A stretch of DNA of 64,000 bases, taken from the NCBI GenBank assembly GCA_903813345.2, contig CAIIXF020000008.1:9825278-9889277 (forward strand). The letters run 5' to 3'. Source of the stretch: Owenia fusiformis. Lineage: Eukaryota; Annelida; Polychaeta; Sabellida; Oweniidae. The notes under the pieces are model-generated. The model was not told where the DNA came from, did no database searches, and was given only the letters and a program-made list of their open reading frames with translations. Shown here piece after piece: positions 48,527 through 59,143 of the stretch. Within the stretch, counting starts at the first letter, position 1; the number at the start of each line of letters is the position of its first letter. The position numbers and the translations under genes were made by a program.

Positions 48527-49693
48527 ACTGTCTCAGTTTATACCTAAAACACAAGGTCCTTCTCAGGACCACCTTTTACTTACAAAAGAGATATTAGCAT
48601 TTATGAATTATTATTATTTATCTATAGGCTAAGAGGCCGAAGTAGGCCTATCATATTATTATTATTTTGTCACGTCCGTTCTGGAATAGCGTTATGAAGG
48701 CTTATGTGTGCTGGGACCAACACAAAAAGATGTTAGTCCCAGGTGTGTGTGTGTGTGAATGAGGAAAATATGTAGGCCTATGTTTGGCATGCCCCGACAT
48801 CAGTTTTCACTGATAGGTCTCAATATAGCCCAGGACTAGTATGCTTACAATATATTGCTCGCGACAGTGTCTATGTTTATTTCATTGATATTTCACTTTA
48901 GTTTAAAAGCCCCTGTAGCCTACCCCGACTCAGAAATTCACAAACTAATATTCCGACTTATACTGTCGTGTGAATGATTCTTTTAGCCCGGTTCACCCAT
49001 TTTTCTTGGGTAGGCCTATCGTCGGAAAGCTATCGTTGCTAGCTGGATGGGGGTGCCATCAATTTAGAAATCCGTTAAGAAACAACGGAGCTAGAGACGG
49101 AAAACCAGTGACATTTCTAAAAAGTCAGTTTAGAGTCGAAAAGGTGGATTGGCGCTGCAGGAAAACCGACCAATCAGAATGCTAGATTTCTCAGTATTTC
49201 TTAAGTGAATCTTCAGATTCTCAGAAACGACTTCACGCTCGAATTTCACCTATCTATCGCTAACGGATCGCTTTGACATTGATACCATCGGGAAGCTGGT
49301 ATCGCCAGCTTCACGGTGACATTATTCTCTCAGAAATCGACCGAGAAACGGCGGAGAAAATGACCGATAAGTGCCATTTCTAAAACGTCGAGTTTGGAGA
49401 CCTAAAAGTGGATTGGCGCTGCAAGAAAGTCGACCAATCAGAACGCAACATTTCTTATGGAATTCGAAACTTTTCATTGGTCAAATATTTGTATCCCTAC
49501 CCCGAACTATATCCTAGGTTTGCTAAGAACGTAACTGCCCACTCTTGAAATGATTGCAGAAGGTAGAATGAGCGACACACTACTTATATTTGTGCCAAAC
49601 TCTCTACATCGAAGTCTTAAGCTAGAGTTTACTTAGGACTATTTTTTGTCCTCGACGGCAGGCTCCCAACGCACGTCTTTAGAATGTCTCTCT

Positions 49694-50163
49694 CTATGGC
49701 AAAACTGCCCTAATTCACGTCACCATACTAGTCAATGGGCAAAAGGGCAAACGCCTGACTTTTTATCTCGAGTTATGGATTAATGTTGCCTCACTTGCCT
49801 ATCTGAGGTTCTAAAGCTATGTCTAAGCTACATCTTGACACTAAACTCAATAGGGGCCAAAGGCATCTACTTTTTAATTGGTAAATTGTGACACTACCCC
49901 CTCTCTCTGCCGACACAAATTTAAATTCACAAAAATGAAGGCAAAATTAATACGCCACTTGACTCGAAATTTTCTTTCAGATAACCCAAATAAACGCATT
50001 TTCAGAAGAAATGGCATGTTGTCATTGCAAAAAGATGACAACTGTGCCTACATACTAGCTTACTGACTCGTTATGATCACAATTGTGTTGGGAATACATT
50101 TATTTTTGAATACTACTTTTTTCTATTCAGCGGAAGTGACGTATTAGGGCATTTTGGCCTATG
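49694..50163. mobile_element. Putative short TIR element (weak)
   Basis: The left end reads TATGGCAAAACTGCCCTAAT then TCACGTCAC (49694-49722). The right end, read in reverse complement, is ATAGGCCAAAATGCCCTAAT then ACGTCACTT (50162-50134). The inverted match is about 28 bp with a few differences and 410 bp between. No transposase is present. TAT occurs at both flanks and could be a target duplication. Confidence 0.5.
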
Positions 50164-50186
50164 GTGCTAGGTCAGCCAGGCTCTCT

Positions 50187-50735
50187 ACGCATGTGAAAGC
50201 CCAACTGTTCTGGGCTACCCAAGTGTTCTGACCGTCTTGCCCAACTGTTCTGACAACCCAAGTGTTCCGAGTTCACATATTTTATAATATCTTGAAATTC
50301 ACAAGAGAGGGTGCCAAAATTAAATGCTGCTCAAAAAAGGCTAGGATGAAGAAAGAGAGCCAGAAAATACTTAGTATTCCTGAAACTGAGACCCAGACTA
50401 CATATATCGCTATCTTCTTTCCAAATATCCTATTGCTCATGAGTGTTACATGGTGCAAAAGTCGAACAACCGGGGGTTTGACACTCCTCAATGAGTGCCC
50501 TGTTAGTTTATATGAATAAATGGAAAGCCTTTTGTGCATGAGGCAGCCACATTATAAGTGATTTCATTAACTTAATTTCTACAGTCATCTCTGTAGAAAC
50601 CCAAAATTGGATTAGAAGTTGAAAAATCACAATATCGAGTGTATTTGCTACCAAGAATAATTGGGTCAATTCAGAATACTTCGGCAGGAGTCGGAATACT
50701 TGGGTAGCCCGGAACACTTGGAGCTTCACATACGC
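50187..50735. mobile_element. Putative inverted-repeat element with internal repeats
   Basis: The left arm (50187-50235) and right arm (50688-50735) match in inverted orientation over about 48 bp. They share the words GCATGTGAA or GCGTATGTGAA and GGGCTACCCAAGT. The left arm also carries tandem copies of CCCAACTGTTCTG and CCCAAGTGTTCYGA. No coding capacity is seen. It ends six bases before the TTAA of the next element. Confidence 0.6.
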
Positions 50736-50745
50736 ACGTCTTTAA

Positions 50746-51148
50746 GGTACAGCTGGGAAATAACATTTTTGTAAAAAATTGCTATACCTGCACATGTTAT
50801 TTTCTGGTACAAAATAAAGTATGAAGGCCTGTATCAATTCCCTTGCTTTTTCAGGAAAGTATCATTACATTGTCTTCTTTTAGAATATCTGGTAGGCATT
50901 TAATGGGAACTCCAGGAAATTCTGATATTTCACACTCTCTATTTTTCCAAATTTTCTTTCAAAGTTTCCGGACAACACGGGAGCTACCATTGACCCGTTT
51001 CTAGGTTTACTAAAAGTAGACAGTGTAATGATACTTTCCTGAAAAATGCAAGGAAATAGACACATTCCTTCATACTTAATTTTGTACCAGAAAATAACAT
51101 ATGCAGGTATATCAATTTTTTACCAAAATGTTACTTTCCAGCTGAACC
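50746..51148. mobile_element. TTAA-flanked foldback element 1
   Basis: Inverted arms of about 140 bp (50746-50885 and 51008-51148) start GGTACAGCTGG and end CCAGCTGAACC. The 403-bp element is flanked by TTAA at 50742-50745 and 51149-51152. TTAA duplication is the signature of the piggyBac superfamily. No transposase is encoded, so it would be a non-autonomous (MITE-like) element. Confidence 0.72.
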
Positions 51149-51152
51149 TTAA

Positions 51153-51908
51153 GGTGCTATGGAAGTTAACAGGAAATGACAAAACAGGAAGTGACAATTT
51201 TTTTGGCATTTTTAGATATTTTTTGAATAAAGATAACAGAGTTCTGGTTTGACCTCCAGTCAATTTAACTATTTCCACATATCATTTACATGACCAGGAT
51301 CACAATGTGCATGGTCAGAATGACCCTAAACATGATGAAATAACCTTTTTAGCCCTTTGAAAGTGTGACTGAAAAAAAGCTAAAGTAGGAGCGTAGGGAT
51401 AGTCAATGAACAGAATCTTTTGAATTTTTCAGAAAATGTGCCCAATATAATGCTCTAACTAGTACAATCTTTGAAATTTTAGAAAATTGTCTTAAACAAA
51501 AATGGCGGTCATAAAAAGGAAAATAGATCGCTTTTCAAATCAGTTTTTTCATTTTTTTTTCTTTTTCTATGAATGATTTCAAATTTTCAAAGATTGTATC
51601 ATTTAGAGCAATATATTGGGCACATTTTCTGAAAAATTCAAAAGATTCTGTTCAGTGACCTTTCCTACGCTCCTACTTTTAGCTTTTTTTCAGTCACCCT
51701 TCAAAGGGCTAAAAAGGTTATTTCATCATGTTTAGGGTCATTCTGACCATGCACTTTATGATCCTGGTCATGTAAATGATATGTGGAAATAGTTAAATTG
51801 ACTGGAGGTCAAACCAGAACTCTGTTATCTTTATTCAAAAAATATCTAAAAATGCAAAAAAAATTGTCACTTCCTGTTTTGTCATTTCCTGTTAACTTCC
51901 ATAGCACC
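51153..51908. mobile_element. TTAA-flanked foldback element 2 (long hairpin)
   Basis: Inverted arms of about 325 bp (51153-51480 and 51583-51908) begin GGTGCTATGGAAGTTAACAG and end with its reverse complement. The match is close to full length, with scattered mismatches and small indels. Flanks are TTAA (51149-51152, shared with element 1) and TTAA (51909-51912). The 756-bp element is almost a perfect foldback with a loop of about 100 bp and has no coding capacity. Confidence 0.78.
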
Positions 51909-51912
51909 TTAA

Positions 51913-53554
51913 GGCTCGGGGAGTAGCTCCCACCTCCTCTCTAATATTCTCTATTTTATTAATATAGGCTACTAGTTTAGAATACAACAGCGTTGGGTTA
52001 CCTAAGGGGGGGGGGGGGCTGACTAAGCCTACTCCCCATGTTTTAGGGATCCTCTGTAAGACCTTGCAATCTTTGACCTTGACGAACCTGTCTCTGTGGA
52101 AAATGATTCCAACCCTCAAAATGCTATGTATTGAGTATCCAAAAATGTAAATCACAAGTACGCTATGTTATGGGAAGAATTAAAATTGGTGCCTCAGATC
52201 CCATATATGGATTGAATCACAAACAACCTCAACTGGACCAAAGTACCACACACATACAAAGAGTACACATAGTTTTGAAATCTAACAAGGTACTAGACTT
52301 CCTCTGGAGCAACCTCCACCAATGCCCAGAGAACATCAGAGATGTACATCATGTAGTCCTAGTAACATTTGACATAGAAATATCTACAAAGATGAGTGGA
52401 ATAAAATGGGCTTTATTAAGTCTAAGAGTAATTAAACATGGAAACTTTCAATAGAAATTGACATGGAATTTGCTCAAAAAGGGTGTCTTTGGCGAGACAC
52501 AAAGGTATTAAGTGGCTTATCGGAGTGAAATCCCAGGCCTTAGATTTAAGATTTGACCTTTGATTGACCTTTGGATTCAAGTTTAGGCTAGCTTCAATCA
52601 AAGAAGTTCTATGAGCACACCGGAATAGCCTGACTATGGTAAAGTCAGATACCGTTGTCACAAATGGCGGACATAACCGTCGCTTCAACTGTTTAATCAC
52701 TTGGTCCTCATTTCATGGGATTTTATCGTCGCTAATTCTGTGCATGCATTAAGCTCTTGTGATAATGTATCATATACGGTGTCTGACTTTACCGTTGTCA
52801 GGGGTGATGAGGTCTCAAATGTAAAATTTTCAAGGTCAAAAGTCAGGGTCATCAAACTAGGTCACACAGTGTTATCTAAGTTTCTCAAAATTATAAGACT
52901 TAAGAAATTTGAAAAAAACAATTTCAAAATTGTTCAAGGTCAGATTTCATATATGACCTTAGATTTGACCTTTGGATGACCTTCAAATGACCTATGGAGA
53001 CTCTTGTTATTTCATATAAGTCGTAGGTCATGGGAGTTTGAAATGTTCCACTTTCAGAGGTGCAACAATGACAAAGTGAATATTATGTAGTTTGTACTTA
53101 AATTTTATTGAGGAATGGTACAATGAAAAAGCATGAATTTAAAACATAATTTCTTAATACAGTATTTTATTGCTGTCTTATCTAGCTGAAAATTTTGATA
53201 TATAAGATATAGCACCAATTGAATTTATGAAGATTAGTAGTCCTATCTTGAGCAAATATACATACACAGCATGTATGTAGCAATATTGTCCATCAGCCAT
53301 CAGCTTGAACATCACAAATTGTAAAACTTTACTTTTAATATTGTAACTGCAAACTGTCAGCAGTAAGATGGTGTATGTCAACCTGGTATAAGCTGGCGAT
53401 ACAAGTCCATTATGTGAAAGTCTATTGCGTTGTAGGAGGCAATTACCTGTAGGGACATCCATTCACCCAGTGACCTCTGTGACCTGGAAGTACATTAAGA
53501 CACTAGTAAAGTATATACCAGAAAAGTCATTCATCAGTCAGCTGGTAATACAAC
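51913..53554. other. Intergenic DNA, no gene seen
   Basis: There is a 13-G run at 52006-52018. A 17-bp inverted pair with one mismatch (GGTAAAGTCAGATACCG at 52638-52654 and its complement at 52777-52793) has ACCGTTGTCA directly after both halves. Words around TGACCTTTG recur between 52550 and 53000. Open frames are short and not recognisable. Confidence 0.65.
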
Positions 53555-54558
53555 ACAGGGTGGGCCAAAAAACATCCATATTTTAATTTTGTAATATCTT
53601 TGCTGATATATTCGGAATATCCATAGATTATATATCATTGGAAAGATAATTCAATTTCTAACAAGATGATGTATGGTTCATAAAATATGATATGAATGGC
53701 TATTGGTGACTTCATGATGGTTTCCGTATCATGAGGTGGTAACAAACCAAGATTTTTCTATATGTTTTGAGCTTATTGCATAATATCACATTGCTCAGGG
53801 GAGGCATCAAAAGTTCGATGTCGGATAGAAAACTAAATAAATCTAGTTAGAGGGGGGGGGGGGGTTCAAACCCATTTCAGTTTGCTTTCCGACAAATTTC
53901 AACATTTCAAATTTTTGGCAATTTTGACTCAGAATGCCTTGGAATGGTTTAAAAATAAAGATTTTACCTGATGCTTTCTCCGACAAGATCATTCACATGG
54001 ATTCTATTTTATCAATAGTTGTTAAAAGCCACATTTTAAGGTAGGAATTAACAAAAACTAGATCATGTTTAGCAATAATTTTTCAAATTCTCAAACCGGA
54101 AGTCAGCGATCAACTTTTATGGTATTTAGTTTTTGGGGGGAGGGGGGGGTCAGAGTCAAAACTAGATTTATTTAGTTTCCGATCCGACATCGAACTTTTG
54201 ATGCCTCCCCTTAATCAACCCTTTCACTTTTAAAGATAAAGAAAAAGTATTAAAGTTTTACTGTTTGTACATCATTTTATACATTTAAAATAATCATGGA
54301 ACCTATTTTTATGCATTGTAATTCGTTATAAAGTGGTGTCTATAATTACATTGTCTGCCATTTCAAATGTCAGATAGGTTAAGTTATAGAAGAACGAGGT
54401 CAAAATGTCTTGAAAATAGTAAGTATTCAACTGAAATGAATTATATATCACTTTGTTGCAAATTTAATTGTCTTTCCAATGACATATGGTTTATACATTT
54501 GTCTGTAATATCAACAACATTGTAGCATAAACAAAAATATTTTTTTGGCCCACCCTGT
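53555..54558. mobile_element. TIR element with ACAGGGTGGGCC ends
   Basis: The left end is ACAGGGTGGGCCAAAAAA (53555) and the right end is its reverse complement (to 54558). Similarity continues inward for roughly 100 bp (TTTGTAATATC, ATATATCATTGGAAAGA). Ends of this kind are common on mariner/Tc1-type and related non-autonomous elements. The interior holds a second inverted-repeat element and no transposase frame. Confidence 0.7.
53797..54211. mobile_element. Inverted-repeat element nested inside the 53555-54558 element
   Basis: The left end starts AGGGGAGGCATCAAAAGTTC (53797) and the right end is its reverse complement (to 54211). The arms run about 55 bp, through GATGTCGGA and CTAAATAAATCTAG. 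Each arm is followed inward by a G-rich run on the plus strand (13 G at 53852-53864; G6-A-G8 at 54136-54150). No coding capacity. Confidence 0.72.
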
Positions 54559-55192
54559 ATACTTTGAAGAGACACGAATGTTATATTATTGATTGTTCCC
54601 ACAGTCTTAACTTGACACAATAATAGCATGTAAAAAGGATAAAACATAACATTTTGATTTATCACGATTGAACACTTCCGCTGAAGATGTTTCCACAACA
54701 CCTTAAATATTTCCTCGTGAGACCCCTGTAGTGGTTGTCAATTCTGCACCCTCCCTACTTACGTCTCAACAATCATCAAAACATACTTGATGACTTTTTG
54801 GTGCAAACTACTCAATGACAAAGACAGATTGAAAAGGTCTCGTAATAGAATATAAAAGGGAAGAAACAGGAGTGCCTAAGACAGACTTGCAGACAGACAA
54901 AGACAATCATGCTTTATACTATGAAACGCAAGGATTTCCCAATACTTAGAGGTTATGTCACTATGACGTGAAATATGCCGGAGTTCTCCCAATATAAGCC
55001 GACCTTGGGAGGCTCTATATTTGGGAAAGAACGAACTGATAACGGATGTATTATATACCCTTATTCCCATGCCTATTTTGTATCAATGACGTCACACATC
55101 TGTGTGCTAGTAGAATTTGATTGAAATGAAACATGACGTTATGATATTGTCATGGTTATTAAAGAAATCATATATCAAAACAAGGAATAGGG
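54559..55192. other. Intergenic DNA, no gene seen
   Basis: No domain-bearing frame, RNA gene or clear repeat was found on either strand. Confidence 0.55.
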
Positions 55193-55526
55193 CCAAAAGT
55201 TCTGCCCCATTTGCTCTAAAAACTTTAATTCTTTATAAATATTGTTCATATTTGGCTTTAACATACTAGTATATATAGTATTTTTACTTTGTGTACAAAT
55301 AACTAATAAACTTGACCAGTAACATAGGTATCTGGTAAAATAGCACAATGACCACAGGGTATGTGGAGCAAGAGAACAACACATTGTAGGGTTGGAAAAA
55401 AGTTGACACTTGAAAGGTGTTACAGGGTACCAAATTATTTTCAAAGGTGTCAGCCATGCCTGTTAATCGATTATTTTTTCATTAGACCAATGCTATATTT
55501 GTGATGTGATATCATACTTGCTATAG

Positions 55527-55889
55527 TTGGCAACTATGATGTCTAACCTGAAGAATGCCTTGCCCCAAAATCAGCTCAAGAAGCATGAAATCCAGTTCCA
55601 TTTCGACAATGCACCATTCCAACATTCAATGAAAACATGTGCATGCCTTATTTTACCCAGGCACCCTTCTCATCCACATGATCTGCATCCCTCTAACTTT
55701 TATCTTCATGGTGAACTGAAGAACAAATTACGAGGACAGAACATGTTTTTGAACCTTAAAATGAATGCTGTTCTTGAGTGGCTTTCTGAGACAGGTGATG
55801 GGGAATTTAAGGATGTATTTGATCAAGGGGCTGCAGATGTACTAAGTGTATATAAGGGGAAAAGAGACTATTTTGCGAACCTAAATTAA
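55527..55889 (+). pseudogene. Mariner-type transposase, C-terminal fragment
   Basis: The 120-codon open frame holds the block HFDNAPFQHS, then LPRHPSHPHDLHPSNFYLHG and ELKNKLRGQ. This matches the mariner/Tc1 DDE pattern HxDNAPxH...HPPYSPDLxPSDFxLFxxLKxxLxG, which contains the second and third catalytic acids. The D of DNA is present. The third acid of the usual SPDLAPSD block is not kept as such: the fragment reads HPHDLHPSN, keeping the D before L but with Asn in place of the final Asp. The N-terminal DNA-binding half and the first catalytic Asp are missing from the short space to the left arm. It is a dead fragment. Confidence 0.75.
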
Positions 55890-56074
55890 GAACTTACCAT
55901 AAAATATTGACAAGTTGAAAAAATAATTGATTAACTGGCATGACTGACACATTTGAAATTTGGTACCCTGTAACACTCTTTAAGAACTTACAATAAAATA
56001 TTGACAAATTGAAAAAATAATTGATTAACAGTCATGACTGACACATTTGAAATTTGGTACCCTGTAACACTCTT
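55887..56074 (+). repeat. 94-bp tandem duplication in the mariner right arm
   Basis: Two copies of TAAGAACTTAC.ATAAAATATTGACAA.TTG through GGTACCCTGTAACACTCTT start at 55887 and 55981 and differ at only a few bases. A third start (TAAGAG) begins at 56075 and diverges at once. Confidence 0.88.
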
Positions 56075-56329
56075 TAAGAGTCAACTTTTTTCGAGCTCTA
56101 CAATGTGCTGTACTCTTGCTCCACATAACCTGTTGTCATGTTACTATGATAACCAGACACCTATGTTATTGTTTATTTTTACACAAAATGAAACTACTAT
56201 ATATGGGTTGGTTGAGGCAAAATATGAACAATATTCATAACAAATTAAAACTTTTAGAGCAAATGGTGCAGACCTTTTGGATCAACCCTCGTATCGAGGT
56301 AATTGGGCAATATCGGTAGATATAGCCTG

Positions 56330-59100
56330 TTAACTTTCATATTGACATCCATACAAATGCCTTGCTCGGTATGTAATACACTCATTCAGTAAATGCAATA
56401 AACACATATTATTACCACAATTATAACATGCTCCATAACCTCCATAGTAAGCCCCATCATCACCCTCCATTGAATATTCCGAATCATCAGAATCCCTCAT
56501 AGAATCATCATCATCATTTGAGTTATTATCAACACTGATCTCACTATCTGACCCTGAGCTCAGTTCAATGGGTTCTGAGGGTGGGGGCTGTGCAGGCTGA
56601 GGTGTAGGGGTAGCATCTGTAGCTGGAGGGGGTGCCGTATTTAACAGACCTGAGGATGTGCTTGGTCCAGCTACAAGAATAATAGGATCATGGATAACTC
56701 CAGTTCCTGAAAGAAAATGGCAGATATGTACTCTACCATCTGTGTTAAGTTAAATACAAGTCAATTTGTCAAACAAGGTTAACATTAACAAGATTAAAGA
56801 AATAAAAAATGAAAGAAGATAAAACAAAGAGGATGAGAAATAACTGAAAAACAACTAACTTAAGTCAGGGCAAAATTGTAAATTGACATGGGTGGGGAGT
56901 TGGGCAAACAGGCCATTAAATAAAATGATGCTTTTTACATCCAAATGAACAGAAATTGGCGAACTACTATGTGTAGGTTAACAGATTGTGCTTAGTCCAG
57001 CTATACACAGTTAAAATAACAGAGTATATAAAGTATTAGATACAGAACGATGAAATACACATGCCACCCACACTGGTATAGATGATAAAGTGAAGATAAA
57101 GTATAATACACACCTGTAGTTGCTACAGTAACTGTAGAGGCAACATTGGGAACATTTGTCACAGGGACTTGCATCTGCTGATAGGTGCCTGTAGCTGCAT
57201 TCCACACATATCTGGATACAAACTGTTGTTGTGGGGGTGCATGTGTTGCTGGAGCTGCACCACCTATTGCCCCACCTGTGCCTAAGATTCCACCCCATCC
57301 CCCTGCTCCTCTATTTTGAGCCCCTCCTCGATTATTTAGCACACCCCTGTTATTTTGTGCCCCTCTGGTATTTTGTGCCCCCCTGTTATTTTGGGCACCC
57401 CTGTTATTTTGGGCACCTCTGTTATTTTGGGCACCCCTGTTATTTTGTGCACCTCTGTTATTTTGTGCACCTCTGTTATTTTGGGCACCCCTGTTATTTT
57501 GTGCACCCCAGTTGTTTTGAGCACCCCTAGTATTTCGTCCACCTCTGTTATTTTGTGCACCCCTGTTATTTTGAGCTCTGGGGGTTCTCCTGGTATTAAC
57601 ACCCCCAGTGTTATTTTGGGCTTGTGGGGCTGTCTTTGGTTTATTGTCAGCTTCTTTAGCAGCTAACATGGCTGGAATAAACATTATCATAAATTAAACA
57701 ACATAATCAAACAATCACCACTTTCCTTGCGCTTTATGACAGAAGATGAATCGGGCCACAATTTAAATAAATCTAGCTATTTTTGCCATCTAATTTAGTA
57801 CTGGTTTTCATTTGCTGTTATGAGATTTTTCTGCTTCTAACATGAATGGTGCATACATACCTTTCCTCTCAGCGATCAGTTCCTTTCTATTTTCTTTCAA
57901 CTCCTCACTCAGTTGCGCAGCCATCTTGTCTATGTAACTGTCTAACACAATGGACTTCACATGGGACGTTATCTTTGCTCGACAGTTAGGACATTCTTTC
58001 TTGCGCTCCATCCATGTTGTTATACAATGATAGCAGAAGGAGTGGGAACAATTTAGTGATGTGGCCTAGAAATTAAAGTTAAGTCAAACAACTGCTACAA
58101 AAAGATATGGTTAAACACGGTTAAAAAAAACTTAAATCAATTTCTATAATTAATAATTATCATATTGCTTTACAACAGCACAATACACATCCATGTATCT
58201 ACCTGTAAACACCTCATTACACAGACTCATAAAGAAGTCTTTACAAATGCATGCACTTACCTGTAAAACACTGCATTACATAAACTCACCTGTATTATAT
58301 AAAAAGCATAAACTCACCTGTATAAATACCATACACTCACCTGTATAAACAGCTCATTACATATGCTGCACTGTAGCTCAGTCTCTATCATCTCAGTAAA
58401 ATTGGCTAAAACATCCTCCCTTGCTCTCAGCATGCCTTCCTTCTGCTTGGTATTCTCCTCTCTAGTTTCATTAAGCTGGGTCTCTAACAGTCTCTGCTTG
58501 AGCTCCTTACTTTGAATCACTTTGTCAAGTTTTTCCTTTTCCTTAATAAGTTCTTCCTCTAAAAGTTTATCTTTTTCTTCAAGTTTACGCTCCATTTCTT
58601 TCTTGAGGTTATCTTCAATACGTTGTTTTTCTTCAAGAAGAGACTGTTTTTCAGAGTCTAAGCGTTCCTTTAGGCTCGTTTCTTTAACTTGAAGTTCATG
58701 GACTATACGTTCTCTCATATCTTTTTCAAGAGTGATTCTCTCTTCCTCCATCTTTTTCTGCAAAACATTAACTAAGCTACTAGTATATAAATGCATTTGC
58801 ACATGACAGAATGATACAACCTTAAATGATTTTTAGTGTACCAATGCCTATAATAAGAAAAAATATAGCACAAGGACTAAAATATACAATTAGAATGATG
58901 AAAATATACAATTAGAATATTAAAATACTTTGTGTACATTCTTTATTATATTCATATTCTTTAACATTGAAAAAGCAACAACTGTGGTTTTAAACATTGT
59001 GTACATGAATATGTACCTTTTCCTCTTGAAGTTTGAGTTCATTCAGTTGGAGATTTTTGGCCATTTCTTCCTGTTCTTGCTCCTTCTCAAGCAGCAAAGC
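56330..59100 (-). CDS. RNF8: RNF8-like E3 ubiquitin ligase, C-terminal five exons
   Basis: Exons in transcript order: 59017-59100, 58341-58757, 57861-58065, 57114-57671, 56330-56706. All joins have AG acceptors and GT donors, and the frame stays open for 546 residues to TAA. Residues 1-155 are a Glu/Lys-rich coiled coil. A C3HC4 RING follows (C158, C161, C173, H175, C178, C181, C192, C195), then the helix KSIVLDSYIDKMAAQLSEEL, which closely resembles the end of vertebrate RNF8. RNF8 is a nuclear ligase that ubiquitylates chromatin at DNA breaks. A long tail follows that I do not know from human RNF8: about 14 AQNNRG-type repeats, a PQ-rich part, a SUMO-interaction-like PIELSSGSDSE (residues 467-477) and an acidic end with CYNCG. 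The FHA-domain exons expected upstream are not seen. A possible donor (G|GTAATA) right after CYNCG could instead splice to an unseen zinc-knuckle exon, so the last 25 residues are less certain. Confidence 0.78.
57316..57580 (-). repeat. 18-bp coding minisatellite in the RNF8-like tail
   Basis: About 14 units of an 18-bp repeat (plus strand TTATTTTGGGCACCCCTG and close variants) encode the hexapeptide AQNNRG on the minus strand. Because 18 is a multiple of three, every frame stays open across it. The run keeps the reading frame and most substitutions are between similar units, as in a recently expanded array. Confidence 0.9.
58196..58341 (-). repeat. Repeated splice-donor-like segments in the RNF8-like intron
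   Basis: The intron after the exon ending at 58341 holds diverged copies of the exon/donor border. ACAG|GTGAGT-type sites occur at 58335-58340 (the donor I use), 58312-58317 and 58284-58289. Weaker ACAG|GTAAG-like or GTAGA-like sites lie at 58256-58260 and 58198-58202, several with CTCATTACA or GCATTACA alongside. Confidence 0.65.
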
Positions 59101-59143
59101 CTGAAACACAGAGGCCACACATATGATATAATATATAGAGGAT

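Larger units (their letters stand above)
49460..50745. other. Array-flanking DNA, no gene seen
   Basis: The region has only short open frames (85 codons or fewer) with no recognisable domains. It is largely covered by two inverted-repeat elements, listed separately. Confidence 0.7.
55193..56280 (+). mobile_element. Mariner-like element remnant with long inverted repeats
   Basis: Inverted arms of about 270 bp (55193-55460 and about 55945-56280) share the outer words CCAAAAGTTCTGCCCC / CCAAAAGGTCTGCACC and CATTTGCTCTAAAA, and further in the phrase GGTACCCTGTAACACT. The interior carries a transposase fragment on the plus strand (55527-55889). The right arm has a 94-bp tandem duplication (55887-55980 and 55981 to about 56074). 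The element ends about 50 bp from the stop codon of the RNF8-like gene. Confidence 0.75.

Noticed and set aside
52131-52979. Several 85-107 codon frames on both strands as possible genes
   Set aside because: No domain, no codon bias visible by eye and no splice-consistent continuation; they fit chance frames in AT-rich DNA.
57231-57666. Long open frames on the plus strand and in the other minus frame over the minisatellite
   Set aside because: An 18-bp repeat keeps all six frames open. Only the minus frame that joins in phase to the RING exon is supported.
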